Shown one piece after another: positions 17,689-26,983 of a stretch of 64,000 nucleotides of DNA (positions within the stretch are counted from its first letter, which is position 1; the number at the start of each line of letters is the position of its first letter). The notes below the pieces were generated by a model. It had not been told where the DNA came from and ran no database searches. It saw nothing but the letters and a program-made list of their open reading frames with translations. Origin of the DNA: Shewanella sp. MBTL60-112-B2 (GTDB lineage Bacteria; Pseudomonadota; Gammaproteobacteria; Enterobacterales; Shewanellaceae); assembly GCF_019655055.1 (NCBI RefSeq), contig NZ_BPFA01000005.1, forward strand, positions 62,001 to 126,000, written 5' to 3'. The translations under genes were made by a program, and so were the position numbers.

Positions 17689-18006
17689 TTACATACTTGC
17701 ATCGAGCAGTGCTTCTGTCTTAGAGAAATCGTGCTGGCTTGAAGGATGTGCGTGTTTCACTGGCTCAACATGTGGATTCTTAGCAAAGCTATAACCACTG
17801 GTTGCGGCTAATGTCTTTGAGAAATCATGTCGAGTTGAAATGCGTTCGACTTTATTTAGTTGCTGTGATGCAGCTGATAGGTTTTTAGAAAAATCGTAAT
17901 CAGCACGTGCTGCTGATGTCTTCGAAAAATCTGGTCGTTCTGCCATTGCAGAACTAGAGATACAGCCAATTGCTAGTGTTAAGGCTACGCTGGTTAACTT
18001 ATTCAT
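17689..18006 (-). CDS. Secreted repeat protein with (D)FSK motifs
   Basis: 105 residues from the ATG at 18006, preceded by GGAG; this start gives a clean signal peptide (MNKLTSVALTLAIGC, cleavage after AMA). The mature protein of about 80 residues consists mainly of five degenerate copies of a motif: PDFSKTSAA, YDFSKNLSAA, HDFSKTLAA, YSFAKNPHV and HDFSKTEAL. Spacing is about 15-23 residues. It has no cysteine after the leader. Family not recognised; probably a periplasmic or cell-surface protein. Confidence 0.75.
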   Translation of the reverse strand: MNKLTSVALTLAIGCISSSAMAERPDFSKTSAARADYDFSKNLSAASQQLNKVERISTRHDFSKTLAATSGYSFAKNPHVEPVKHAHPSSQHDFSKTEALLDASM

Positions 18007-18143
18007 ATACAACTCCAATCTTATTTGCCTACATTCGCTTAACAAACAGCCTACATGATCTATCTGTTTTAGAGAATGAAAAAGACACAAATATTGCATT
18101 TTGATACAATTTGAACCCAAAAATATCGGTTTAAGATGACTCT

Positions 18144-18581
18144 TTATGCAATTGGAGGGGGGGTAACAATATGAAGTTTAACGGTTTTAACCGGCCAGCT
18201 AGGTCCATCTATCCCGCCTCGGCTAATGTTCTGTTTTAGCGACAAAACACAAATTGAACCTAGCCCGGGACCACAAGTACTGTGATTCATGCAGTGTCCT
18301 GAAGCCAACATCTGACAACTTGCTTCACAAATCGAGTTGTTAACTTGGTCGCCAATTTCTGCAATTAAGCTAAATAGATTCGAGGCCTTATTGGTGGTAC
18401 TCACATCATTATGCGCAAGCTCGTTCTTAACAAAGTTTGCCTCAATATCGGACAGAACAATGGATTGGGGCAGGTGATCTTCAAGCTGATGTAACTGATC
18501 GGGCAACGCCATTGCAGGAGTCAGCAGAAACTGTCCCAACAAGGAGATAAGTAATACCCAATGAGTTAACGCTTTTATCAT
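18144..18581 (-). CDS. Small secreted Cys-rich protein, unknown
   Basis: 145 residues from the ATG at 18581, which gives a signal peptide ending in TPAMA; the reading frame extends upstream to 18665 but that adds a second hydrophobic stretch. The mature part has a helical section followed by six cysteines in about 30 residues (ICEASCQMLASGHCMNHSTC then ICVL) together with His and Met. This could bind metal or form disulfides. The C-terminus is GG-rich and ends in PPPIA. It resembles small exported copper-related proteins only in general character. Confidence 0.65.
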   Translation of the reverse strand: MIKALTHWVLLISLLGQFLLTPAMALPDQLHQLEDHLPQSIVLSDIEANFVKNELAHNDVSTTNKASNLFSLIAEIGDQVNNSICEASCQMLASGHCMNHSTCGPGLGSICVLSLKQNISRGGIDGPSWPVKTVKLHIVTPPPIA

Positions 18582-18673
18582 CAGCAATAATAAATAAACA
18601 AGGACTGCGATAATAGACTGATAAAATTCAAAATAGTTTCGTATCAAGGAAACTATTATTAACAAACGGCAAT

Positions 18674-18696
18674 AAAAAAGGCGCGATAGTCGCGCC
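18674..18696 (-). terminator. Intrinsic terminator of the metalloprotease gene
   Basis: GGCGCGA/TCGCGCC stem with a 3-nt loop (18680-18696), followed on the minus strand by six T (18674-18679). It lies about 85 nt past the stop at 18779. Confidence 0.85.
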
Positions 18697-18778
18697 AGTT
18701 ATTCTTATGCTGATGGCGATTAACCGACTTAAGCTTAACTCAGCGAGCCCGTTAGCTTAAATCGGTAAGCCCATTAGC

Positions 18779-21184
18779 TTAAATCGGTGATCCGGGCGGC
18801 AGTGCCAACGGCTTAGTAATCAGCTGGTACTTCGCATCCTTAAGCCCCTTTTCAATGCCTTGTTGTAACCAGGCATAATGAGCGGCTTCATAGGCACTCA
18901 CTCGCTTAACCTTACGCTTTAGCTGCTTTACCGTATACGCTAAACGCTCGGCTAATTGCGCCTTCACTTCAGGTCTTGTCTTAGGATTATGCAAAGCCGC
19001 TAACAAGCTATCTATGGTCACGGTATTGACTCGCATCCACACACCAAGCTCAGGCCCGGTAGGGATGTCGCTAAACACTGTGCTTGCGAGTACCTTATCG
19101 GTTAGCTTAGAAACAGATAACTGCTCCTTATCGCTTAGATAAGCCTGATTAACGCGATTCATGCGCTCAGCGGTATAGATTTGCGACAGGGTTAAACGGC
19201 TCAACACTTCCGCCATACCTAAGGGATCGGTAATCACACCTAAACCGGAATCGAAGCTCTCACGAGTTTTATAGTAGTTACCCGCCTTAGGCACCAACAC
19301 TTGCTCAAGCGTCTCCTCAATGGCGAGCTCATCTGGTGATAAGGTCGCTAACAAGGCCTCAAGTGCCTGCAACTGCACAGCTGGAGCAACATAGTGCCAG
19401 CTTTTACTATCCACTCCATCACCATAGTCATAGGTGGTACCACCAATCATCTTGGCCGCCGCAGCAATTTGAAAGCGTGTCAGCAAGTAGATAGGCACAA
19501 ACGCATCTTGTAGCTCACCTTGTGGCTGCTCTGCAAGTAACGCCTCAGCAGAAAAATCGGCGATTGCCTTAGCGCGCACTTCGCCGAGTCGGCTAAGCTC
19601 TGCTACCGGATCGTTGCCGTTATCCCAAAGACTAGCATAGGCATTACTCGCGCCTGCGGAGCGAGAGTCTGCCTCGCCAATATATCTAAGCCCTTGCTTA
19701 GCCACATCGTCTCTGAGCTTAGCAAGCCCCTGCGCTTCCTCTTCTGGCGCGCCATATTCACCATAACCATAGGCCACGGTGTATTTATCCCAAGCGCCAA
19801 TGCCTTCATCGTAAGGCTTACTGATATCAATTTTATCGCCGTTGATGGTTACCATAGGATGCGGATAATCCATCACAGAGGCGTTGCTATTGCTCGATGC
19901 AGAGAAGTTATGATCTAAGCCTAATGTGTGCCCCACCTCATGGGCGGATAACTGACGAATACGCGCCAGCGCTAGAGCCATAGAGGCATCATCGGCAGCG
20001 GCTCTGTCTTGCCAGCCTGCAGTTAAGCCACGGGCGATTAGGTGATCTTGGCGTACGCGTTGGCTACCAAGAGTGACATGGCCTTTGATAATTTCACCTG
20101 TGCGTGGATCTGTTACTGCAGAGCCATAAGACCAGCCACGAGTAGCGCGGTGCACCCACTGGATCATGTTGTAGCGTACATCCTGTGGATCGGCATCTTC
20201 GGGTAACAGCTCGACCTTAAAACCGTTAATAAAGCCGGCATGGGTGAAGGCATCTTCCCACCATCTTGCTCCCTCTAATAATGCAGTCCTAATTGGCTCT
20301 GGAACGCCAGGATCAAGATAATAGGTAATCGGCTTAACCACTTGGCTTGGCGCTGAGCCTGGGGTTACTTTCTCAAGTCGGTGGCGCAATAAAAAACGCT
20401 GACGAATATCTTCATCGACACGGGTAGCGTAATCGAGGTATTCATCCGACAAATAGCCGCTTAGTGGGTGATAAGCACGAGCCTGATACCCCTCTTCAGG
20501 CAAGGCAATAAATGAGTAACGCAGACGCACAGATAGATGCTTAGCATCAGGGGTTACCTGAGCAACATAATTGCCTTCTTTAGCGGCATCAAAGGTAAGC
20601 AGTACATCGATGTCGCTATTGCGTTCAAAAGACTTCACCCCTTCAGGTAAGATCAGCGACTTAGATTGATCTAACTGGTAGCTCCCCTGCTTTGTTTGCT
20701 CTAACACATCGCTGATACCGTGCAGATCCTTAACGACCAGATCGTTAAGAGCAACCAGATTACGCTTGCCTGTAATCAGTTTTCCACGCCATAAAACAGA
20801 CTCAGCAAAGGCTTCTTTTACCGCTCTTTGCTCGGCAGCATTTTCAGTATTGGCACGATAGTAAGTATTAAGCTGCTTTAAAATCAGATATGGGCCATGA
20901 CGCTCAAACTGCACCATGCGAGTACGACCTAACTGACCTCTGTCGAGTCCGATATCATTGGAGCCGACACCATGAGGTAAGCTGGTTAACATTAAGAAAG
21001 GTTGATCTAGCTTATTGGCTTCGAGGTAAAGATCCCCCGAGGTTTTGTCATAAAACAGATTAATGAAACCTGTCGCAGCCTGACTGTTTTTAATCAGAGT
21101 CGCTGTGTTTGTGGTGGCAGCCACAGCACTGGTCATAGGCACAACGGCGAGTGCAATTGCCAGCGCGAGCTTATAAGGTCTCAT
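18779..21184 (-). CDS. Periplasmic zinc-dependent metalloprotease (DUF5117/DUF4953 type)
   Basis: 801 residues with a signal peptide (AIALAVVPMTSAVAA). The order is an N-terminal DUF5117-like beta-rich part (about 60-260), then a zincin domain with the extended zinc motif HEVGHTLGLDHN near residue 415. The motif has three zinc ligands (HExxHxxxxxH) and the catalytic Glu, followed by a Met-turn-like VMDYPHP. The C-terminal DUF4953-like helical region follows. Such proteins are large exported proteases of unknown substrate, common in Shewanella. It is transcribed alone with its own terminator. Confidence 0.88.
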   Translation of the reverse strand: MRPYKLALAIALAVVPMTSAVAATTNTATLIKNSQAATGFINLFYDKTSGDLYLEANKLDQPFLMLTSLPHGVGSNDIGLDRGQLGRTRMVQFERHGPYLILKQLNTYYRANTENAAEQRAVKEAFAESVLWRGKLITGKRNLVALNDLVVKDLHGISDVLEQTKQGSYQLDQSKSLILPEGVKSFERNSDIDVLLTFDAAKEGNYVAQVTPDAKHLSVRLRYSFIALPEEGYQARAYHPLSGYLSDEYLDYATRVDEDIRQRFLLRHRLEKVTPGSAPSQVVKPITYYLDPGVPEPIRTALLEGARWWEDAFTHAGFINGFKVELLPEDADPQDVRYNMIQWVHRATRGWSYGSAVTDPRTGEIIKGHVTLGSQRVRQDHLIARGLTAGWQDRAAADDASMALALARIRQLSAHEVGHTLGLDHNFSASSNSNASVMDYPHPMVTINGDKIDISKPYDEGIGAWDKYTVAYGYGEYGAPEEEAQGLAKLRDDVAKQGLRYIGEADSRSAGASNAYASLWDNGNDPVAELSRLGEVRAKAIADFSAEALLAEQPQGELQDAFVPIYLLTRFQIAAAAKMIGGTTYDYGDGVDSKSWHYVAPAVQLQALEALLATLSPDELAIEETLEQVLVPKAGNYYKTRESFDSGLGVITDPLGMAEVLSRLTLSQIYTAERMNRVNQAYLSDKEQLSVSKLTDKVLASTVFSDIPTGPELGVWMRVNTVTIDSLLAALHNPKTRPEVKAQLAERLAYTVKQLKRKVKRVSAYEAAHYAWLQQGIEKGLKDAKYQLITKPLALPPGSPI

Positions 21185-21286
21185 TCGATCTCCTTGATCT
21201 TTGTTGGTCGCTATCGTATTGGCTCACTAACGATAGCCTTTATTATTAATGAGTAGCTTGGATTGATTCGGCATTTAGCTTAATAA

Positions 21287-21312
21287 ATAGGCTTGCACTT
21301 TAGCAAGCCTAT
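21287..21312 (-). terminator. Intrinsic terminator of the hybrid kinase gene
   Basis: Perfect 10-bp stem ATAGGCTTGC/GCAAGCCTAT with a 6-nt loop, about 60 nt past the stop at 21371. On the minus strand it is followed by TTTATT. Confidence 0.7.
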
Positions 21313-21370
21313 CTTTTCTATTTGAACAAGTATCACTTAAATTTGGCTCAAGCCGCAGTTAAGCGGCTAT

Positions 21371-24300
21371 TTAAGACTTCCTGCCACACTCGCCAATCCA
21401 GTGACTCAAGGTGTCAAACAACTCGCTGAGCACGATCGGCTTGGTAATATGGGCGTTCATTCCTGCTGCCAGACTCTTTTCTCTGTCGCCAGACATGGCG
21501 TGAGCCGTCATTGCTATTACAGGCAGTTCATCGACGGAGTAGCGTTTTCTAAGCTCCTTAGTCGCGGTAAGACCATCCATCACCGGCATCTGAATATCCA
21601 TCAGTACAGCGTCATATTTGGCTTTATCGAGCATATCCAGCGCAATTTGGCCGTTTTCAGCAACATCGACTGTGTAACCCGCACTCTTAAGCAGTTCAGT
21701 CGCCACCTGTTGGTTGATGAAGTTATCTTCAACGAGTAAGACGTAACCAGAGTCTTTATCTGATTCTTCTTCATTCACTTCAGGCAACGGATTTAAACTC
21801 GGCTCATCAGCAAATGCGGAAATAATTTGATCGAACAAAGAAGAAGCCTTGAACGGTTTCTGCAATAGGGCGAAGACGTTAGCCGCCTCCACATCTTTTT
21901 GCATCGGCTCGGCAGTGTAAGCTGTCATCATAATGATAATAGGACGCTTCTCTAATCGGCCATCTGCCACCATGTCATCGATCTCTTTGATCACTTCGAT
22001 GCCGTCCATCTCTGGCATCATCCAGTCGAGCAGTAGCAGATCTACTGGGCCCTTACTGAGCTTATACAAGCCCTCTGGTCCACTAGCGGCGGTATCAACA
22101 TTAAAGTGGAAGTCTCGCATCACACTCGAATAGATCTGCAGCGCCGTAGGGTTATCGTCGATAACCAAGGTCTTTAAATTACCTACGGTCTCTGGCACGA
22201 CTAGAGGTAACACATGACCCTCTTCGGCAATTTCGAAGCTAATGGTGAAACTAAAGGTACTGCCGACACTCATCTCACTCTCGACCTGCATAGTGCCGCC
22301 CATGAGAGACACTAAGTGCTTACTGATAGATAAGCCTAAGCCGGTGCCGCCATATTTACGTGTGGTAGAGCCATCGGCCTGGGCAAAGGCATCGAACAGC
22401 GTTGCTTGCTGCTCTTTACTGATCCCGATCCCGGTATCGCGGATCCAGAACTTAAGCGTAATACGATGATCGCGTTCACCCACATCTTCACAACCAAGCT
22501 CAATTTCACCGGACTGAGTGAACTTCACCGCATTCGACAGCAAGTTAATCAGTACCTGACCGAGACGCAGCGGATCGCCTTCTAAAATCAAGCCAGCGGT
22601 AACAGGTGCATAAAGTAGTAATTCTACGCCCTTCTCTTGCGCCTTCAGCGCGTTAAGATCCAGCGCATGATCTAACACCTTATCCAGTGGGAAGGCGACA
22701 CGCTCAAGCTCTAACTTACCGGCTTCGATCTTAGAGAAATCCAAGATGTCGTTGATGATCCGCAGTAGTGAGTGCGCCGAGAAACCCGCTTTCTCTAGGT
22801 AATCTTTCTGCTGCGGCGTGAGCGAAGTGCGCTGCGCTAGCTGCAACATACCGATAATGGCGTTCATCGGCGTGCGAATTTCATGACTCATATTGGCCAA
22901 AAATTCGCTCTTATATAGGTTCGCCATCTCAGCGTCCTGCTTAGCCTCGAGCATGGCGACTTCGTTGCGTTTATGACGAGTAATATCCTTGTGAGTACCC
23001 AACATACGTTTAGGCTGGTTATTAGGGGTATATTCCACTACACGACCACGGGAAAGTAACCAGTGATACTCACCGTTCTTGCCTAGCATTCTAAATTCGA
23101 TATCGTAGGCACCTACTGGGTTAGCAAGATACTGCTCGCGATATTCTTCCACTCTCATGCGGTCATCGGGATGAATAAGCTCATCGATAGTCGACACTAA
23201 GGCTGGGAACTCATTAACCTTATAGCCCAGCATCGAATAGTAAGCCGGATTACAAATGATCTGCTCTGAGTCTAAATACCAGTCCCATAGACCGTCTTCT
23301 ACCGCGTCCATGGCAAGGTGATAACGCTCTTCCGACAAACGTAACTGCTCTGCCGACTCGTACTCACGAGTCACATCGCGCCATACTGCAATCAAACCCA
23401 GTAGCTCGCCACGACGGTTGTAGAATGGGATCTTCAAGGTGTCGAGCAGCACAGGCTTACCGGCAAGCTCCACCTTTTCTTGGTAACGTAGCGGCGCTCT
23501 CTCGGTCAATACCCGCTCATCTTCGGCGCGAATACGGGCCGACTGTTCGTCGGCCGTCAAGGCATCGGAGAACTGGCCGATCATTTCACTTTCGCTAAAG
23601 CCCAACATTCGCTCTGCCGACTTGTTACAACCTAGATAGCGGCCCTCTTTATCTTTAAACACAATCGCTTCAGGGATCGAATCCAGTAGTGATCGTAGCA
23701 AGGCATATTCCTGCTCACGCCGCTCGGTGGTGTCTTTTAGCCTTTCGGTACGTTGGGCCACCAGCTTATCGAGTCGCCTGTTTTGCTCGGCAAGGTGACG
23801 AGTATATTGCTTGTTTTCTTCAAAAATCCGGCTCACCAGTTGGAACCAGGGAGCCCAACCTACGGTGATCTTTTCTGGCGGCTTAATGGGCTCAGCCGAG
23901 CACTCCTCTAGATAGGTCAATAGTCTGGAGGCGGGATTAACGAACGATCGACGAGTCAACCAGTGAACAATCGTCACCAGCACAGATAGCGCCATGACTA
24001 CCAGCACGAAGGTTAGCTCCAATTTTTCCCATGAATCTTTAAATAGCTCATCGACATCTTGCAGATAGAGCAAGCGCCATGGCGCGTTATGCAGCGCCAC
24101 AGAGTGGATATAATAACCGTTACGGATAATGCCTTCGTGGGCATCGAATAGCTCAGACTCTGGGATCGAATGCAGCTCAGATGGGATCTTCTGGCTGATG
24201 TGATAGACGCGATTAACATCTGAAGTATCGATATCACTATGGGTCAGAATATTGTTGTTCTGATCTAGCAAAATCACTGTGCCGGGCATTTTAAAATACA

Positions 24301-25075
24301 GGCGAATTTGCTTACGTAACGAAGCCAAGGTCATATCTAAGTTAATCGAGCCTATAAACTCGTCTTCTAGATAGATGGGGATCCCTAGGGTGGTCAGCAA
24401 CCCTTTGCCCGTGGCTTCAACGTAAGCTGGGCTCCAGGCAACACTGCGCTGAGGGTTATTTGATGGCGTGACTAACTGGAACTGCTTCTTATTAAGCAGC
24501 TCATCGCGAAAACGCTGCTCATCTGCCGGCCACGGAAAATATGACATGATGCGGCGCTTGGAGATGTAATAAATCGATGAGGCTTTAGGTGCGGCTTCAT
24601 TCGCTACAGGGAATGACAGAGATAGCTCAAACAGCATCTCAAGTTCTTGATAGAACTTGTCGCTACGACCATTTAGCGAGCCTGAACCTGTAATGCGGCC
24701 CATGTTGGTAAACGGCTCACCACTCTTGGCGTAGGCAGGCTCCAAGGTAAAGAACTGACCACTTTCATTAAACTTTTCATATTGCGGCAGTCGGTCTTTA
24801 CGCACCAATTCGCCTAAACGTAAATGGTCGACGGCAACGTTACGCAAACTGGTAACGGCTTTCATACTCGACTCAAGCAGCAAGTCTACTTGTAGTACAT
24901 GGCGCTCAACCATCTCTTCAGTCTGCTCGATCAGCTGAGCTTTTTGGCGGTCGAATGACACCCAAGCCGTTGCCAAAGCCATGATGATTACGCCTATATA
25001 GGTGTAAAAAACCGCTCTGTTATAGTTCTTTTGAATCGTTGACTTTAGCTGAAGAGTCGGCTCAATCCGTTTCAT
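21371..25075 (-). CDS. Hybrid sensor histidine kinase (Cache-PAS-PAS-HisKA-HATPase-REC-REC)
   Basis: 1234 residues. Two membrane helices (about 18-37 and 355-375) bracket a periplasmic double-Cache sensor. A short coiled coil leads into two PAS domains (about 455-580 and 590-715). The HisKA box with phospho-His in [16 protein letters not shown] is near residue 731, the HATPase ([15 protein letters not shown]) near 840-960, and two receivers have phospho-Asp in [12 protein letters not shown] (about 1015) and [12 protein letters not shown] (about 1158). No HPt domain is present, so an external phosphotransfer partner is expected. It is an orphan with no response-regulator gene adjacent. Confidence 0.93.
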   Translation of the reverse strand: MKRIEPTLQLKSTIQKNYNRAVFYTYIGVIIMALATAWVSFDRQKAQLIEQTEEMVERHVLQVDLLLESSMKAVTSLRNVAVDHLRLGELVRKDRLPQYEKFNESGQFFTLEPAYAKSGEPFTNMGRITGSGSLNGRSDKFYQELEMLFELSLSFPVANEAAPKASSIYYISKRRIMSYFPWPADEQRFRDELLNKKQFQLVTPSNNPQRSVAWSPAYVEATGKGLLTTLGIPIYLEDEFIGSINLDMTLASLRKQIRLYFKMPGTVILLDQNNNILTHSDIDTSDVNRVYHISQKIPSELHSIPESELFDAHEGIIRNGYYIHSVALHNAPWRLLYLQDVDELFKDSWEKLELTFVLVVMALSVLVTIVHWLTRRSFVNPASRLLTYLEECSAEPIKPPEKITVGWAPWFQLVSRIFEENKQYTRHLAEQNRRLDKLVAQRTERLKDTTERREQEYALLRSLLDSIPEAIVFKDKEGRYLGCNKSAERMLGFSESEMIGQFSDALTADEQSARIRAEDERVLTERAPLRYQEKVELAGKPVLLDTLKIPFYNRRGELLGLIAVWRDVTREYESAEQLRLSEERYHLAMDAVEDGLWDWYLDSEQIICNPAYYSMLGYKVNEFPALVSTIDELIHPDDRMRVEEYREQYLANPVGAYDIEFRMLGKNGEYHWLLSRGRVVEYTPNNQPKRMLGTHKDITRHKRNEVAMLEAKQDAEMANLYKSEFLANMSHEIRTPMNAIIGMLQLAQRTSLTPQQKDYLEKAGFSAHSLLRIINDILDFSKIEAGKLELERVAFPLDKVLDHALDLNALKAQEKGVELLLYAPVTAGLILEGDPLRLGQVLINLLSNAVKFTQSGEIELGCEDVGERDHRITLKFWIRDTGIGISKEQQATLFDAFAQADGSTTRKYGGTGLGLSISKHLVSLMGGTMQVESEMSVGSTFSFTISFEIAEEGHVLPLVVPETVGNLKTLVIDDNPTALQIYSSVMRDFHFNVDTAASGPEGLYKLSKGPVDLLLLDWMMPEMDGIEVIKEIDDMVADGRLEKRPIIIMMTAYTAEPMQKDVEAANVFALLQKPFKASSLFDQIISAFADEPSLNPLPEVNEEESDKDSGYVLLVEDNFINQQVATELLKSAGYTVDVAENGQIALDMLDKAKYDAVLMDIQMPVMDGLTATKELRKRYSVDELPVIAMTAHAMSGDREKSLAAGMNAHITKPIVLSELFDTLSHWIGECGRKS

Positions 25076-25203
25076 TTACAACCCTTGGTATGCTCTGTTG
25101 AGCTTAATCTCAATATGCCATGCGAGTACAGGACTTCTGAGTTAATAATATCAGTAAGATAGCTTTCAATAATAGCTTAAAAATGTAACTTAAAAGTTAA
25201 AAA

Positions 25204-25226
25204 GGGCCTCAACGAGTGTGAGGCCC
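25204..25226 (-). terminator. Intrinsic terminator of phoH
   Basis: GGGCCTCA/TGAGGCCC stem with a 7-nt loop and a T-run on the minus strand, about 30 nt past the stop at 25256. Confidence 0.85.
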
Positions 25227-25255
25227 CAATCATTAGCCAAATAAAACAATATTAG

Positions 25256-26650
25256 CTAGAGGTTTTCTTCTGCAAACTCGGCTAAACGCGAACGTACCAC
25301 GCCATTGAGGTAGATGTTGGCACTGCCATCAAAGTCTTTAAAACGCTCGACAATATAGGTGAGTCCCGAAGTGACTGCGGTTAAATAATTTGAGTCGATC
25401 TGCGCTAGGTTACCACTACAGATTAGCTTGGTTCCCTCGCCCATTCGGGTGATCATGGTTTTAATTTGTGACGCGGTTAAGTTTTGACACTCATCCAGGA
25501 TCACCACAGAGTTTTGAATAGAACGCCCCCGCATAAAGTTAATCGATTTAAACTGGATATTGGCCTTATCCATAATATAATTCATGCTGCCACTGGGATT
25601 TACATCATGCTTGTGCAATACCTCTAGAGTATCGGTAATTGCCGCCAGCCAAGGGGCCATTTTCTCTTCCTCAGTGCCGGGGAGAAAACCGATAGACTCG
25701 GCAATCTCTGGCGTATTACGGGTCACAATCACCTTTTCATACTGACCACGCTCAACCACCAACTCCAATGCGGCGGCCAAGGCCAGCAAGGTTTTACCAC
25801 AACCTGCGGGACCAGTTAAAATCACTAAGTCGATATCGGGATCCATCAGCGCTTGCATCGCCATGCCTTGATAGACGTTTTTAGGTCTTATTCCCCAAGC
25901 TTCAAGGTTTAGCAACCTTTCCTGACCAAGATCTAAAAACTTAAGCTCAGTAGGTGTCTTTTCGACGATACGACCACAAAACTCACCGCTGTCGTCCAAT
26001 AGGTACTGATTGGTGTAGAACATATCGTCGCCGAGCTTATCGAGTGGCACGCTATGCACTGTATGGCGACCGTCACTTTCTGTGGTGACATCGTCGGTAC
26101 GCTCCCAGAAGTTGCCATCGAAACGGTGGAAACCTTTAGTCAGGAAACGAATATCATCGATCAACTGATCGGTACGATAATCTTCTACCTGCTGAATACC
26201 CGCACCTTTGGCCTTAAGACGCATATTGATGTCTTTAGTAACCAGAACCACTTTACGAGGTTGATGTAACTCTTGCAGATGCAGCGCGGTATTAATGATG
26301 CGGTTATCGTTATTGTCACCAGGCATACTGCCGATGGTGAACTCTATCTGATGGTCGGGGAAAATTGATAGGGTGCCGGAAACGTCACCGTGGTCCTCTC
26401 GTCTTGGTAGCGGAACGCCCTTAACAATCTGCTCAGGTGTCGTCTGTCCTCCCAAAATATCTTCTAATGCTCTAATCGCAACTCTCGCATCGCGACTGAC
26501 GTCTCGTTTTCTATCCTTAATCAAATCCAGTTCTTCTAGAACTGTCATCGGCACGACTACATCATGTTCCTTAAACGAGTATATAGCTAAAGGTTCATGC
26601 AGTAATACGTTGGTATCCAGTACAAACAACTTTCTGTCGTCTTGTTCCAT
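25256..26650 (-). CDS. PhoH-family PIN-ATPase (PhoH2/YlaK type)
   Basis: 464 residues. An N-terminal PIN nuclease domain (about 8-140) has the first acid in FVLDTNVLLHEP. The PhoH ATPase domain has Walker A GPAGCGKT near 282 and Walker B VVILDECQN near 385. PIN-PhoH fusions are reported RNA helicase/ribonucleases; some are paired with an antitoxin, but no such small gene is seen here. It is divergent from rapA with a 333-bp gap. Confidence 0.92.
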   Translation of the reverse strand: MEQDDRKLFVLDTNVLLHEPLAIYSFKEHDVVVPMTVLEELDLIKDRKRDVSRDARVAIRALEDILGGQTTPEQIVKGVPLPRREDHGDVSGTLSIFPDHQIEFTIGSMPGDNNDNRIINTALHLQELHQPRKVVLVTKDINMRLKAKGAGIQQVEDYRTDQLIDDIRFLTKGFHRFDGNFWERTDDVTTESDGRHTVHSVPLDKLGDDMFYTNQYLLDDSGEFCGRIVEKTPTELKFLDLGQERLLNLEAWGIRPKNVYQGMAMQALMDPDIDLVILTGPAGCGKTLLALAAALELVVERGQYEKVIVTRNTPEIAESIGFLPGTEEEKMAPWLAAITDTLEVLHKHDVNPSGSMNYIMDKANIQFKSINFMRGRSIQNSVVILDECQNLTASQIKTMITRMGEGTKLICSGNLAQIDSNYLTAVTSGLTYIVERFKDFDGSANIYLNGVVRSRLAEFAEENL

Positions 26651-26983
26651 GGCGCCTCCAATTGTGCATTCATTTTTTGATTACGAGATCGGTGTAGCTC
26701 CCTTTTTATTGTAAAAAAATTGTTAACCCTAATCTCATATTGCCACCAATATTGCCCAGCTTCAATGCCGCCGCCTTCTTTTTGCAGGCGGCAAAGCTTG
26801 ATTCATTAATATCGACACAATGTGACAGCACTGTGAAACAAAAAAAACCTCCAGTGCAACTGATTATTTTGTACACTATTATCTCAGATTGGGGTGAATA
26901 TTAGTGGGTTCAATTTTCAATATGCTCACGATTGGTATAACATACGCGCCCCTTGTGATTCACCCAGTATATGAGAGTTTTAA
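26651..26983. promoter_or_regulatory. Divergent promoter region phoH/rapA with a GC-rich hairpin
   Basis: 333 bases between divergent starts. A 7-bp GCCGCCT/AGGCGGC hairpin with a 9-nt loop lies at 26770-26792. The rest is AT-rich and holds the promoters of both genes, but I could not place either -35/-10 pair with confidence. No ORF is supported. Confidence 0.45.
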
